From: Paenibacillus ginsengarvi
GTDB lineage: Bacteria > Bacillota > Bacilli > Paenibacillales > NBRC-103111
Length of the DNA: 64,000 nt
Reading direction: 5' to 3'
Assembly (NCBI RefSeq): GCF_003626695.1
Contig: NZ_RBAH01000001.1
Coordinates: 124,001 to 188,000 of the forward strand
Of the stretch, positions 37,882 through 47,400 are shown piece after piece. The translations under genes were made by a program, and so were the position numbers. Every line of letters starts with the position of its first letter. The stretch's first letter is position 1. The notes below the pieces were generated by a model that saw only the letters and a program-made list of their open reading frames with translations, had not been told where the DNA came from and searched no databases.

Positions 37882-38232
37882 TCAATCTATATTGTACAAG
37901 CTTCGCACGTTCCGTTTCAATTCGTCGTGTTCCGCATAGGCCGGATTGCCGAAAATCGTTTCAATCTTCTCCGAAATATGCCGGCGCCGCTCGTGTTTAT
38001 CCAGCAGCCTCAGCTTCGCCTCATAATCTTCGAGCGTAACCTCGGCTCGCTTAATATGTTCATACACAGCTTGACGGCTAATTTCGAACTCCGCGGATAT
38101 TTCGCCAAGCGAGTAATCGTCGTGAAAATATAACCCGAGAAACGTTCTCTGCTTCTCTGTAAGCAGCGGTCCGTAAATGTCGAACAGCATATTGATGCGG
38201 TTCGTCTTCTCGAGCGACTGTTCGCCGGTCAT
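37882..38232 (-). CDS. ylxM: YlxM-type SRP-associated DNA-binding protein
   Basis: YlxM is a UPF0122 helix-turn-helix protein that modulates SRP in Gram-positives. The 116-residue protein has TNRINMLFDIYGPLLTEKQR near 9-28 and a sigma-70-region-4-like HTH (SLGEISAEFEISRQAVYEHI, then KRAEVTLEDYEAKL). The ATG at 38232 is 8 nt after AGGAGG. In B. subtilis ftsY-ylxM-ffh are adjacent; here ftsY is about 5 kb away. Confidence 0.95.
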   Translation of the reverse strand: MTGEQSLEKTNRINMLFDIYGPLLTEKQRTFLGLYFHDDYSLGEISAEFEISRQAVYEHIKRAEVTLEDYEAKLRLLDKHERRRHISEKIETIFGNPAYAEHDELKRNVRSLYNID

Positions 38233-38378
38233 CCGCGCCACCTCCTGTAAAGGAAAAACACTTTACACGACAACATGATCTATCATACCGACTCGCCGAT
38301 CGATTGTCAAGCTTTTTACCTTGTCAGCTTTTAACCGCGTTTGATGAAGTTCGGGAAATTAACCCGCTCTTCACCGAA

Positions 38379-38708
38379 TCAAGCGATCGGGGTGCCGTTC
38401 GGAAGCGGAGCATCCGGCTGCAACAGCACCACATCGCCTTCGGCCGGTACCCCTCCGAGCACGAGCACCTCCGAGACGAAGCCGGCGATTCGCTTCGGCG
38501 GAAAGTTGACGATCGCCACGACTTGAAGTCCGACCAGCGATTCGGGCTCGTACCTTTTCGTTATTTGGGCGCTAGTACGCTTTACTCCAAGTGGTCCGAA
38601 GTCAATCGCCAGCTTGATCGCCGGCTTGCGCGCTTCGGGAAACGGTTCGGCGCCGGTTACGGTTCCTATGCGAATATCCAGCTCTGCAAATTGCTCGTAT
38701 TGTGCCAT
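38379..38708 (-). CDS. csaA: CsaA, tRNA-binding-domain protein / export chaperone
   Basis: CsaA of B. subtilis is a chaperone-like protein with a tRNA-binding (EMAP/Arc1p) fold. The 109-residue protein has FAELDIRIGTVTGAEPFPEA near 7-26, KLAIDFGPLGVKRTSAQIT near 32 and VVAIVNFPPKRIAGFVSEVL near 64-83, the usual CsaA core. It stands alone inside the insertion between ftsY and ylxM, with a good SD. Confidence 0.92.
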   Translation of the reverse strand: MAQYEQFAELDIRIGTVTGAEPFPEARKPAIKLAIDFGPLGVKRTSAQITKRYEPESLVGLQVVAIVNFPPKRIAGFVSEVLVLGGVPAEGDVVLLQPDAPLPNGTPIA

Positions 38709-38837
38709 TTCTAAGAAGCCTCCTTGAACATGAGCCGTCCAAAGCGGACGGCAGTATGTATGCCATCATGCCCTAACCGCCCGTGCTTGTCAAAGGCTTC
38801 TTCGATTATAGTCATTCATTCGTACGACCGAAAAAAG

Positions 38838-38878
38838 CAAAAAACCTGCTAACGCGAACATAATATCGCTAGCAGGTT
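38838..38878 (-). terminator. Terminator after rbsK
   Basis: AACCTGCTAGCGATA-type stem: AACCTGCTA pairs with TAGCAGGTT around a loop of about 18 nt, followed on the minus strand by TTTTTTGCTTTTTTC. Confidence 0.88.
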
Positions 38879-38886
38879 CTTTTCGA

Positions 38887-39822
38887 TCAGGAATGGGCCA
38901 CCATATCAAATTGATCCACTTCTTCGCGGGTCGGCAGCGAGGACTGCGCGCCAAATCGGGTTACGGTCAGCGCCCCTACCTTGGAGGCGAAGCGGACCGC
39001 CTCTTCGAGTCCGGCCCCTTCGCCCAATCGTACGGCAACGCCTGCATTAAACGAATCTCCGGCCGCCGTCGTATCGACCACATCGACCCGATACGCAGGG
39101 AAATCGGAGCGAACTCCTTGTATCGCGGTTCGGACTCCTTTCTCGCCCAGCGTAATGAGCAAATCCGCCTCCCCTGCGATTCGCTGTAATTCGTCCATTC
39201 GCTCCTCCAGGTTTCCCGCTCCGTCTACCGTTCCGGTGGCAAGGATCGCAGCCTCCGTTTCGTTCGGTGTAATCACATCGGCTAGTGCGATCACTTCCTC
39301 CGGAAGCTGTCGGGCCGGCGCCGGATTGAGCATCGTGCGCACCCCATGCATCCGGGCGATCCGCAGCGCCTCTTCCACGGCCGGAAGCGGGATTTCGAGC
39401 TGTACGAGCAGCACATCCGCGCCGCGGATCGCTTCCTCCGCATCCCGTACCAGATCCGGCGTGACGAAAGCGTTGGCCCCGGGAACGACAATGATATTGT
39501 TATCTCCGTCGCCAAGCACTTGTATGACGGCTACTCCGGTCGCGGTTCCTTTTACTGTGTTTACAAAAGCGGTGTCAATCGTTTCGCCGCGAAGCTGAGC
39601 GACCATCGTTTCCCCGAACACGTCGTCCCCCACGCAGCCGATCATGCAAACTTCCGCCCCGAGCCGCGCCGCCGCGACCGCCTGATTGGCGCCTTTGCCG
39701 CCCGGTATCATCGCGAACCGCTCGCCGAGCACCGTTTCCCCCGGCACGGGAGATTTGGCCGCCGTAACGACCAAATCCATATTGATGCTGCCCACAACCG
39801 CTATTTTCGCCTTGCGACTCAT
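38887..39822 (-). CDS. rbsK: Ribokinase
   Basis: A PfkB-family kinase, 311 residues, that phosphorylates D-ribose to ribose-5-phosphate. It has VVGSINMDLVVTAAKSPVPG near 9, GGKGANQAVAAARLGAEV near 42, the anion-hole and catalytic-base motif DTTAAGDSFNAG near 255, and the KVGALTVTRFGAQSSLP C-terminus. No ribose transporter or repressor gene is nearby. The start at 39822 follows GGGGAGAAA; about 38 upstream in-frame codons are not conserved. It is the gene directly after the MutS-like gene (28 nt gap). Confidence 0.93.
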   Translation of the reverse strand: MSRKAKIAVVGSINMDLVVTAAKSPVPGETVLGERFAMIPGGKGANQAVAAARLGAEVCMIGCVGDDVFGETMVAQLRGETIDTAFVNTVKGTATGVAVIQVLGDGDNNIIVVPGANAFVTPDLVRDAEEAIRGADVLLVQLEIPLPAVEEALRIARMHGVRTMLNPAPARQLPEEVIALADVITPNETEAAILATGTVDGAGNLEERMDELQRIAGEADLLITLGEKGVRTAIQGVRSDFPAYRVDVVDTTAAGDSFNAGVAVRLGEGAGLEEAVRFASKVGALTVTRFGAQSSLPTREEVDQFDMVAHS

Positions 39823-39850
39823 TAAAAGTTTCTCCCCTCGACCCGTCCCG

Positions 39851-41545
39851 TTATCTTCGGATGACGTTACGCTGCTTGAACGTATCGATAATTTGATCGA
39901 AGCTAATGCCATGTAATCTGGCAATGTCCTTCGCATAGCTGATTTCGTTCGGCGGACCCGGTTTCACCTTGTATGTCCGCTTCGCCGCCGACGCTGCGGC
40001 TACTTCTTCGCTGCCGTCCATTTCAACGCCAGCCACCATGCTGATGAGTCTGCTGTCCCCGGACACCTCGCCGTTGATCCGTTCGATGTCCAGCGCCAGC
40101 TCAAGCAGATGCGTGGCATATACGGCCCGGCAGCCGAGCACCTTCATCCCTTTGACGATATCTTTAGCCAGATGCAGGCTGTCCCGAGAGCTTGTGGAAG
40201 ACAACGTCTCGTTCAGCAAAATCAGACTGTCGCGGGTGGCGTTCGCAAATATTTCGGCCAGTCTGCGCGACTCCTCGCCAAGCCTGCCATTCAGTATATT
40301 CGGTTTCTCTTCCTCGCTGAAATGGGCAAACACCCCGTCTACCGGACTTATGGCCGCCCTGGTGCCGGGAACGTACAGCCCCGCTTGGAACATAACCTGC
40401 GACAGTCCGACCGCGCGCGTATAAGTCGTCTTCCCGCCTTGATTCGGGCCTGTTAATATGAAAATACGGCCCTCGTCATCGAAACGGACGTCGCTCGCCA
40501 CGACTGTATTGTTCAAGGGGATGTCCGGGTGGCGCCGCGTTAATCCGGTTGCCAGAACGACATCGAACATATTATCGATGCGGCATATCCGTTCCTTTTC
40601 AGGTACTGTCTCGGGCTTGCACATCCTGAGGCCGACGGACTCCATCAAGGCCACGAACCGGGCCGAGCCGACACAGAAGCCGATTTCCGCTTCCAGATTG
40701 GTGACGAGCGGAATGTTGATGTCGATATACCGTTTCATCGCTTGACCGATCGGAAGAAGAGCATCGCTAAGAATGTCTTCCAAGCTTTTGATTAAAAACG
40801 AATCCAGCGCCTGGCTCGTCGCTCTGTTGACAGGTTGGAACGGAGATATGCCCTCATACGGCTCGTCGACGGATTTCAGCCCGAGCAGGCTGGAAAGCAA
40901 CGACCGTTTTTTGTTTTTGAACGGCTTCGATTCCAGCGACAAAATTATAGCCTCCGCCGGCTTCAGCTCGTGATCCAGATTAATGCCGAGCGTAACACTG
41001 GACATACTTTGCAGCTTTTGGCGGTATTCCGGAATCGCCTGCGATAGCGACTGGAACGATTCATCCGCGGTCAACCGATCGACAGCCGCAAACAGCCGGC
41101 TCAGCCCATCAGACTTAATCTCGCTGCGGAATCGCTCTGATACCGTTTTCATACCCGCGACGCACTGCACATACAGCTCGAGCGATTCCAGCTGCCAGGC
41201 GATTTTGCGCAATGGCTCGGCTCCCGTAATCGTCTTCGTGCGATACTGAACGTCCAGTTTATGGAGAAGCGGAAGCAGCAGCGCAAATTCGTCTGACATG
41301 TCGGGAAGTGTTACGAAATCTTCCGCTATGTCAAGACGGTACCGGATAACCTCCTCATTGCTGCACAGCTGGACGAGTAACTTCCGGATCGGATCATAAT
41401 ACTTTTGGTTGACGCACAGCTCATGCACCACTCTCTCAAGACCGAGGTCGTTTACGCATTGTTCCGTAAGACGCATCCCGTGCGCCGCCTGTTCCTTCGC
41501 CGACGCCGTCGGCCAAAGCAAGCTGACAGCAAGTTCCGTATCCAA
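39851..41545 (-). CDS. MutS-like ATPase without mismatch-recognition domain
   Basis: About 564 residues. The C-terminal half is a MutS-type ABC ATPase domain: Walker A TGPNQGGKTT at about 365-374, DGVFAHFSEEE near 406, an ABC-signature-like LGEESRRLAEIF near 422, and RDSLILLNETLSSTSS near 440-455. The last is the Walker B place, where MutS1 has LLDE; here it is LLNE, with Asn in place of the Asp. The N-terminal half is helical lever-like sequence; the mismatch-binding domain with Phe-x-Glu is absent, so it is not MutS1. The start is a TTG at 41545 with GGGAGGG at 9 nt. Its task, perhaps DNA-structure related, is unknown. Confidence 0.85.
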   Translation of the reverse strand: MDTELAVSLLWPTASAKEQAAHGMRLTEQCVNDLGLERVVHELCVNQKYYDPIRKLLVQLCSNEEVIRYRLDIAEDFVTLPDMSDEFALLLPLLHKLDVQYRTKTITGAEPLRKIAWQLESLELYVQCVAGMKTVSERFRSEIKSDGLSRLFAAVDRLTADESFQSLSQAIPEYRQKLQSMSSVTLGINLDHELKPAEAIILSLESKPFKNKKRSLLSSLLGLKSVDEPYEGISPFQPVNRATSQALDSFLIKSLEDILSDALLPIGQAMKRYIDINIPLVTNLEAEIGFCVGSARFVALMESVGLRMCKPETVPEKERICRIDNMFDVVLATGLTRRHPDIPLNNTVVASDVRFDDEGRIFILTGPNQGGKTTYTRAVGLSQVMFQAGLYVPGTRAAISPVDGVFAHFSEEEKPNILNGRLGEESRRLAEIFANATRDSLILLNETLSSTSSRDSLHLAKDIVKGMKVLGCRAVYATHLLELALDIERINGEVSGDSRLISMVAGVEMDGSEEVAAASAAKRTYKVKPGPPNEISYAKDIARLHGISFDQIIDTFKQRNVIRR

Positions 41546-41644
41546 TCGACATCGCCCTCCCAAAACCCATGATCCCCACAATTATCCATCTTCTCTATCA
41601 CACCACAATAGCCAAGGAAGAGCAACAGGGCAAGCCAAAAATTC

Positions 41645-41689
41645 ACACAAAAAGCAAACAAGGCGGAAGCTCTTATTGAGCCTCCGCCT
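41645..41689 (-). terminator. Terminator at the end of the clpP paralogue
   Basis: AGGCGGAGGCTC pairs with GAGCTTCCGCCT with one bulge; the loop contains the clpP stop codon. T-rich sequence (TTGTTTGCTTTTTG) follows on the minus strand, so the stem uses coding bases. Confidence 0.75.
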
Positions 41690-42266
41690 GACCGGTCAAT
41701 ACTTTATCGATAATCCCATACTCTATCGCTTCGCGGGCATTCATAAAGTAATCCCGATCCGTATCCCGCTCGATCGTTTCAAGCGACCGTTTCGTTTGAG
41801 CGGCAAGCAGACCGTTCAGCTTACTTCGCAGCTTCAGCAGCCGTGCGGCATGAAGGGCAATCTGCGACGCCTGGCCTTGGACGCCTCCAAGCGGCTGATG
41901 AATCATAATCTCGCTATTCGGCAGCGCGTATCGTTTACCCGGGGTTCCGCTGCTTAACAGGAAGGCGCCCATCGAAGCGGCAAGCCCGATACAAAGTGTG
42001 CTGATCTCGGGCTTCACATGCTGCATTGCGTCGTAAATGGCAAAACCCGCCGTTATCGAACCTCCCGGACTGTTAATGTAGAGCTTGATCTCCCGCTCAG
42101 GCTCGCTGCCCTCGAGAAACAGCAGCTGGGCGATGACTGAATTAGCAGCCTGATCGGTAATTTCGCCGTTCAAAAAAACGATCCGGTCCTGCAGCAGACG
42201 CGAGTAAACGTCATAGGCGCGTTCGCCGCGGCTTGTCTGTTCCACTACATAAGGGATCAAATCCAT
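41673..42266 (-). CDS. clpP: ClpP-family serine protease (paralogue)
   Basis: A 197-residue ClpP with all active-site features at the B. subtilis numbering: Ser98 in [11 protein letters not shown], His123 in IMIHQPLGG and Asp172 in ERDTDRD. The Gly-rich SPGGSITAG segment (oxyanion hole) is at 66-74 and the N-terminal processing region starts [19 protein letters not shown]. It overlaps the upstream unknown gene by 10 nt, and that gene overlaps merR by 4 nt, so the three form one operon. This location, with a MerR gene, is not the usual clpP place, so it is probably a second ClpP. Whether it forms its own or mixed tetradecamers cannot be told. Confidence 0.93.
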   Translation of the reverse strand: MDLIPYVVEQTSRGERAYDVYSRLLQDRIVFLNGEITDQAANSVIAQLLFLEGSEPEREIKLYINSPGGSITAGFAIYDAMQHVKPEISTLCIGLAASMGAFLLSSGTPGKRYALPNSEIMIHQPLGGVQGQASQIALHAARLLKLRSKLNGLLAAQTKRSLETIERDTDRDYFMNAREAIEYGIIDKVLTGQAEAQ

Positions 42267-42808
42267 CTGACACCCCCGTTTTCGCAGCTGTAGTCTATGC
42301 GATACTTCTTCTCCAGATCGGACAACTGTAGCGGAGCGATCCGAATCGGCTTCAGCGGAGTCAACTTCTCGAACCGGTAATCAGGATCGGAAGCCTGGCA
42401 CGGCTGCAACCGTTTGACAACCTCAGCCACTTCCGGATCGACCTCAGCATCCTCCATCTTATCTTCAAGCCTCGCTTCGAACGACACCGCGTGCTGTCTC
42501 CAATTCAGTAGGCCGTCTTCGCTTTCAAACGCCGCTTCGATGACGACCGTTTTCATTCCGGCATCGATCGGCTCAGAGGTATACAGTTCCACGACGATCT
42601 GCCGCGCTTTCGAACCGTATGCAACAACGATGTCGCCGCTGTTCGTTTCCGGGTACCCGCTCAAATTGGGCTTTCGGTAGATGCCTTCAGGCAGCCGGAT
42701 GCGAACTCGCACCAGACCGTCTCCGCTTCGTTCTCCCCATTTGATCAACAAATGGTTCAGACCTTCCTCATTCTCCATAACGGATTTGGCCAGCTTGCAC
42801 ATCATCAT
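42257..42808 (-). CDS. Unknown protein of the merR-clpP operon
   Basis: A 183-residue protein I do not recognise. The N-terminal two-thirds is strand-rich ([55 protein letters not shown]), resembling a beta-sandwich such as those seen after VWA domains, followed by an acidic stretch and a basic helical tail ending with two strands. There is no signal peptide, membrane segment or VWA metal motif. The start at 42808 overlaps the merR stop (ATGA); the end overlaps clpP by 10 nt. Context suggests a substrate, adaptor or target of the protease or sensor, but this is inference. Confidence 0.7.
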   Translation of the reverse strand: MMMCKLAKSVMENEEGLNHLLIKWGERSGDGLVRVRIRLPEGIYRKPNLSGYPETNSGDIVVAYGSKARQIVVELYTSEPIDAGMKTVVIEAAFESEDGLLNWRQHAVSFEARLEDKMEDAEVDPEVAEVVKRLQPCQASDPDYRFEKLTPLKPIRIAPLQLSDLEKKYRIDYSCENGGVRWI

Positions 42809-43224
42809 CGACTGCCGTCCTCCTTTATCATCCGCGTAACCGTTTCGATGACATTCGCCCGCAGCTCGGCGGATATTCGCGGACTTACTGAAATAATAAG
42901 ATCGTCGCTGATGATAAAAGTTTCATTACCGATCATCTGCTTCGACTGGTAAAGATGCAGACTTTCCCCGATCCGCGCAATGTCTTCGCTGGAGAGCGAT
43001 TGCAGCTTCGTTTGAATGGCGGCCAGCGTCTCCCCGCTCTTGGATAAAGTAAGTATCGCGCGGAAATAATCGATGTGCTTATCTGTGTACACCCGCTTGT
43101 TGCCTACAAGCTCCAACGGCGGAACAAGTCCGATCTGCGTGTAATACCGTACTGTCCGCAATTGAAACTCAGGATCGTCCTTGCCGATCAGCTCGGCTAC
43201 TTGCTTGGCCGTATACATGTTCAA
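42805..43224 (-). CDS. MerR-family transcriptional regulator
   Basis: About 139 residues. The N-terminal winged HTH is clear: MYTAKQVAELIGKDDPEF at the start, then RTVRYYTQIGLVPP near 23-36 and GNKRVYTDKHIDYFRAILTL near 42-61. The C-terminal part is a long helix plus a strand-rich end (IISDDLIISVSPRISAELRA), with no Cys or metal ligands, so the effector is unknown. Start is set to a TTG 7 nt after GGAGGGA; the alternative ATG is at 43218. A perfect 18-bp palindrome lies about 70 nt upstream, the expected place for autoregulation. Confidence 0.88.
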   Translation of the reverse strand: MNMYTAKQVAELIGKDDPEFQLRTVRYYTQIGLVPPLELVGNKRVYTDKHIDYFRAILTLSKSGETLAAIQTKLQSLSSEDIARIGESLHLYQSKQMIGNETFIISDDLIISVSPRISAELRANVIETVTRMIKEDGSR

Positions 43225-43289
43225 ACTCAGTCCCTCCATGTTTCCGTCTAAGTAACATTTCAATGTATCAATAACACTTAACTGTATGT

Positions 43290-43307
43290 GTTACAGTATA
43301 CTGTAAC
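43290..43307 (-). promoter_or_regulatory. Putative operator of the MerR-ClpP operon
   Basis: GTTACAGTATACTGTAAC is a perfect 18-bp palindrome. On the minus strand it is flanked upstream by AT-rich sequence and downstream by ACATACAGTT, where TACAGT could serve as -10. With an AT-rich -35 upstream, the dyad would fall between -35 and -10, as in MerR promoters. A weaker imperfect dyad (AACAC...GTGTT) overlaps the downstream side. Confidence 0.6.
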
Positions 43308-43336
43308 TATATATTTTTTGCAACTCCGACACGAAT

Positions 43337-43391
43337 GAAAAAACTCCTCGCTCGGACAAGGCTGAGAGCCCACTGTCCTACGAGGAGTTTT
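43337..43391 (-). terminator. Terminator after ftsY
   Basis: AAAACTCCTCG and CGAGGAGTTTT form an 11-bp stem with a 30-nt loop, followed on the minus strand by TTTTTTC. It separates ftsY from the merR promoter. Confidence 0.85.
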
Positions 43392-43421
43392 ATTACCGCG
43401 AATCACCGCGAACGACCTGAC

Positions 43422-44414
43422 TTAAGCTTCGTCCGCTTCTTCCTTCTGAATCAGGCCGGCAAACAGCGCATGAACGAACTGGTTGGAATCGAAATCCTCC
43501 AGATCGTCGATCTTTTCGCCCAGACCGACCAGCTTCACCGGAATGTTCAGCTCATTGCGGATGGCAATCACGATGCCGCCTTTGGCCGTGCTGTCCAGCT
43601 TCGAGAGGACGAGCCCGGTAACCCCGGTTTTCTCGCCGAACAGCTTCGCCTGGTTCAGTGCGTTTTGACCGGTCGTAGCATCGATGACGAGCAGCGTCTC
43701 GTGCGGAGCGTCCGGAATTTCGCGGCGGATGACGCGATAAATTTTGTTCAGCTCATCCATCAGATTCGTCTTGTTCTGCAGACGTCCCGCCGTATCGCAG
43801 AGCAGCACGTCGACCCCGCGCATCTTGGCCGCCTGGATCGCATCGAACATGACTGCAGCCGGGTCGGAGCCTTCCGACTGCTTGATCACGTCGACTCCGG
43901 CGCGCTGGCCCCATACTTCGAGCTGATCGATGGCGGCTGCCCGGAACGTATCTCCGGCCGCGAGCAGCACCTTTTTCCCTTGCGATTTGAAGCGATGCGC
44001 GAGCTTGCCGATCGCCGTAGTTTTCCCGACTCCGTTGACGCCGACGAACAAATACACAGTCAAGCCGTTTTCGTTCATATGAAGACGGTTGTCCTCGCCG
44101 CCCTGCATCATGCCGACGAGCTTCTCGGACAGGATCGGTTGCAGGTCGGCCGGATTTTCGATTTTCCGCTTGCGCACCTCGGTCCGCAGTTGCTCGATTA
44201 GCTCCAGCACCGTATTCACGCCTACATCCGCGCCGATCAGTATTTCTTCAAGCTCCTCGTAAAAGTCTTCGTCGATTTTCTTCCGGCGAAGAATGAGCTC
44301 CTCGACCTTTTCCACGAAGGCGGAGCGGGTTTTGCTCAGCCCGTCCTTGAATTTGTTCGTTACCGATTCCGCCGTGGCGGAAATGCTCTCGCGCAGTCTT
44401 TTAAAAAAGCTCAT
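43422..44414 (-). CDS. ftsY: SRP receptor FtsY
   Basis: FtsY is the membrane-associated GTPase receptor for SRP. The 330-residue protein lacks the long acidic A domain of E. coli FtsY, as usual in Bacillus. It has an amphipathic start (FFKRLRESISATAESVTNKF), G1 GVNGVGKTT at about 125-133, DTAGRLQNKTNLMDELNK near 205, TKLDSTAKGG-type segment (here SKLDSTAKGGIVIAIRNEL) and a GLGEKIDDLEDFD end. It follows smc by 36 nt. Confidence 0.97.
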   Translation of the reverse strand: MSFFKRLRESISATAESVTNKFKDGLSKTRSAFVEKVEELILRRKKIDEDFYEELEEILIGADVGVNTVLELIEQLRTEVRKRKIENPADLQPILSEKLVGMMQGGEDNRLHMNENGLTVYLFVGVNGVGKTTAIGKLAHRFKSQGKKVLLAAGDTFRAAAIDQLEVWGQRAGVDVIKQSEGSDPAAVMFDAIQAAKMRGVDVLLCDTAGRLQNKTNLMDELNKIYRVIRREIPDAPHETLLVIDATTGQNALNQAKLFGEKTGVTGLVLSKLDSTAKGGIVIAIRNELNIPVKLVGLGEKIDDLEDFDSNQFVHALFAGLIQKEEADEA

Positions 44415-44449
44415 ACTTTGGCACCGTCCATATCAAAGTTAAAGGGCCG

Positions 44450-47400
44450 TTACGCCGTCATCGGATTCTCATCGTCCAGGCGGACGGAAACGAGCTTCGA
44501 TACGCCGCCCTCCTCCATCGTAACGCCATACAGCACATCCGCCGATTCCATCGTTCCTTTCCGGTGCGTAACGACAATAAATTGCGTCTGGCCGGAAAAT
44601 TCCCGCAAATATTCGGCGAACCGGCTTACGTTCGCTTCGTCCAGTGCCGCTTCAACCTCGTCGAGCACGCAGAACGGCACCGGCTTGATGTGAAGAATCG
44701 CGAACAGCAGCGCCATAGCGGTCAAAGCGCGTTCGCCGCCGCTCAGCAGCTGCAGATTTTGCAGCTTTTTGCCCGGAGGCTGGGCCACGATCTCGATGCC
44801 CGTATCCAGCAGACGATCCGGCTCGGACAAGATCAGGTCCGCGCGGCCGCCGCCGAACAGCTTGACGAAGACGTGGACAAACCGGGAGCGGATCATATCA
44901 AACGTCGTTTTGAACCGTTTGGACATTTCTTCGTCCATTTCGCGAATGACGAGATACAACTGCGTTTTCGCTTCGACGAGATCGTTCTTTTGCTCGCTCA
45001 GGAACTGGTATCGCTCATTCACCCGCTGGTATTCCTCGACGGCCCCGAGATTCACTTCGCCGAGCGAGGTTATTTGCCGCTTCAGGTCTCTCACTTCGTT
45101 CTGGGCGGCGGGAACGTCTTCCGGGATCGGGTAACGCTGCTTGGCCAGTTCGTAGCTCAGCTCGTATTCCTCGGCCAGCTTCTTCAGCAGGTTTTCCAGC
45201 TCCACGTCGAGCCGGTTGACCCGCACTTCCGTTTGCCTGAGCTGCTCCTCGACCAACTTGAGCTGCGTCCGCTGCTCCTTCGTAAGGCTCTCGCCTTCCT
45301 CCAGCTTCTGCACCCATTTCGCCCGCTCCGCCCGCTTGAGCTCCATCTGCTCGGCCGCTTCCTGCTTTTTGAGCCGCAACTGGTGCAGCAGCTCGATCTG
45401 CTTCACCGACTCGGCATCGTTCGCCGCCAGATCGGCAAGCACCTGCTCCAGCAGCCGTTTGCTCGCGGCGTGCTCCTTGACCGTGGCGCTCAAATCTTCG
45501 TCGAACCGGTGAAGCTGCTCCTCAAGCGACTGCTTCTCCTGCGAAACCGAGGCGGTTTTCACCTTCAGCGACGTGAGCTGGACCTGCAGCTCTTCCTTGG
45601 CCGACTCCTTCGCCTTGCGCTTCAGCTCCGCATCGCGAATCGCCGTCTGCAGCCCGGTTTCTTCCTGCTTGTATACCTCGAGCGCTTCCTCTGCGGCTTT
45701 TTTCTTCTGCGTAAAATCGTTCCATTCGCCGGCAAGCGATTCGCGGTCATGCGCGTACAGCGCCGTCTGCTCCTCGGCGTTTTTGCCTTCGCTGTCAAGC
45801 TGGCTGAGCTGTGAACGAAGCTGCTGCTCCTCGATTCGCTGCTGTTCGCCGAGCTGGCGCAGCTCGTCCAGCGTTCGGCTGCCTTCGGCCAGCTCGCGCT
45901 TGATAACCTCCACCTTTTTGCGAAGATCGCCTAGCTGACTCTCCGAGGTGCGAATCTCCTTGTCCATCTCATCGATTTGGCGCTTGCGCCCGAGCAGGCT
46001 TGACGTTTTCTTCTGCAAGCTGCCCCCGGACATCGAGCCGCCCGGATTGACGACATCGCCCTCCAACGTAACGACGCGGTAGCGGTATTGGCATTTCGAA
46101 GCGATCCGGTTCGCTTCCTCCAGCGATGCGGCGACGATCACGTTGCCTAGCATGCTGGAAACGATGTTCTCGTACTTATTCTCGAACTCGACGAGATGGA
46201 CGGCGACACCGACAAAGCCGTTCTGGGAAGACAGCATCGTTCGCTCGTGATCGGGAATCGAACGTCCGCGGATGACGTCCAGCGGCAGGAAGGTGGCGCG
46301 TCCGGCCTGCTTGCGCTTCAAAAAGGCGATCGCCTCGCGCCCGGAAGCTTCATTTTCGACGACGATGTTTTGCAGAGCGCCGCCAAGCGCCGTTTCGATC
46401 GCCGTTTCCACCTCGGCCGGCACCTTCACCAGCTCGGCTACCGCACCGTGGATGCCCCTCAGCCCGTCCGGCCGGTTTTTTGCCTTCAGCACCTCTTTGA
46501 CGCCGAGCGCAAACCCGTCGTAATCGTTCTGCATTTCATTCATCGTATCGCGTCTGGAGATAAGCGCCTCCAGCTTCTGCTCCCATTTGCGCACCATGTC
46601 CTGCGCCTGACCGAGCAACTCCTGCTTCGACTTCATCTCCTGCCCGAGCGCGGCATAACGGTTGCGGCAATCGTCCAGCTCTGCGGCCAGCTTCGCCGAC
46701 CGCAGCTTCAGCTCGCTCCGCCTTCGCTCGATCTGCTCGTGCTGGCCTGACCATTTGGCGTATTCGTCTTCCATCCGCTCCATCCGCCGCGACAACGATT
46801 CGAGCTGCTGCTCGGCAAAACGGACTTCGTTGCGGGACTGGGCGATCCGGTTCATCGTCTCGAGCAGGTCCGCCTTCAGGCTTTCCTCCTCCGCGCTGCT
46901 GACCCCTCCTGCCACTCCGAGCAGATGCTCCTCCTCGGCGGTCAGCTTCGCCCTCAGCTCCTCAACCTCGCGCGCGAGCAGCGCATATTTGTCGCGAAAT
47001 GCGGCGGTCTCGCTTCTTTTCTCGGCGATGCGCCGCTGCTGAACGTCATGCGTAAGCTCCAGCTGGCTGCGGTTCGCAAGCAAATTTTTGCCGCGCTCTT
47101 TCAGCACCTCGCCTTGGCCTTCGGTTTTCTCGAAGTCCTCGCTGATCCGCAGCACCGTCTCGTGCAGCCGGTCGATCTCCTCCTCCAGCCTGCGCGCCTC
47201 CATCCGCTCCTTCTCGAGCAGGGCGTCATGCTTACTGACGATTGCCGACAGCTCCAGCTCTTCCTTTTGCAGCGCGGTCAGCTTATCGCTCGCCTGCTTC
47301 CAAGACTCGTGAATTTGCTCGATCTGGTATACGTACATCGAGATTTCGCTCGATTTCAGCTGCTCCTTAAGCTGCTTGAACAGGATCGCCTTCTCCGACT

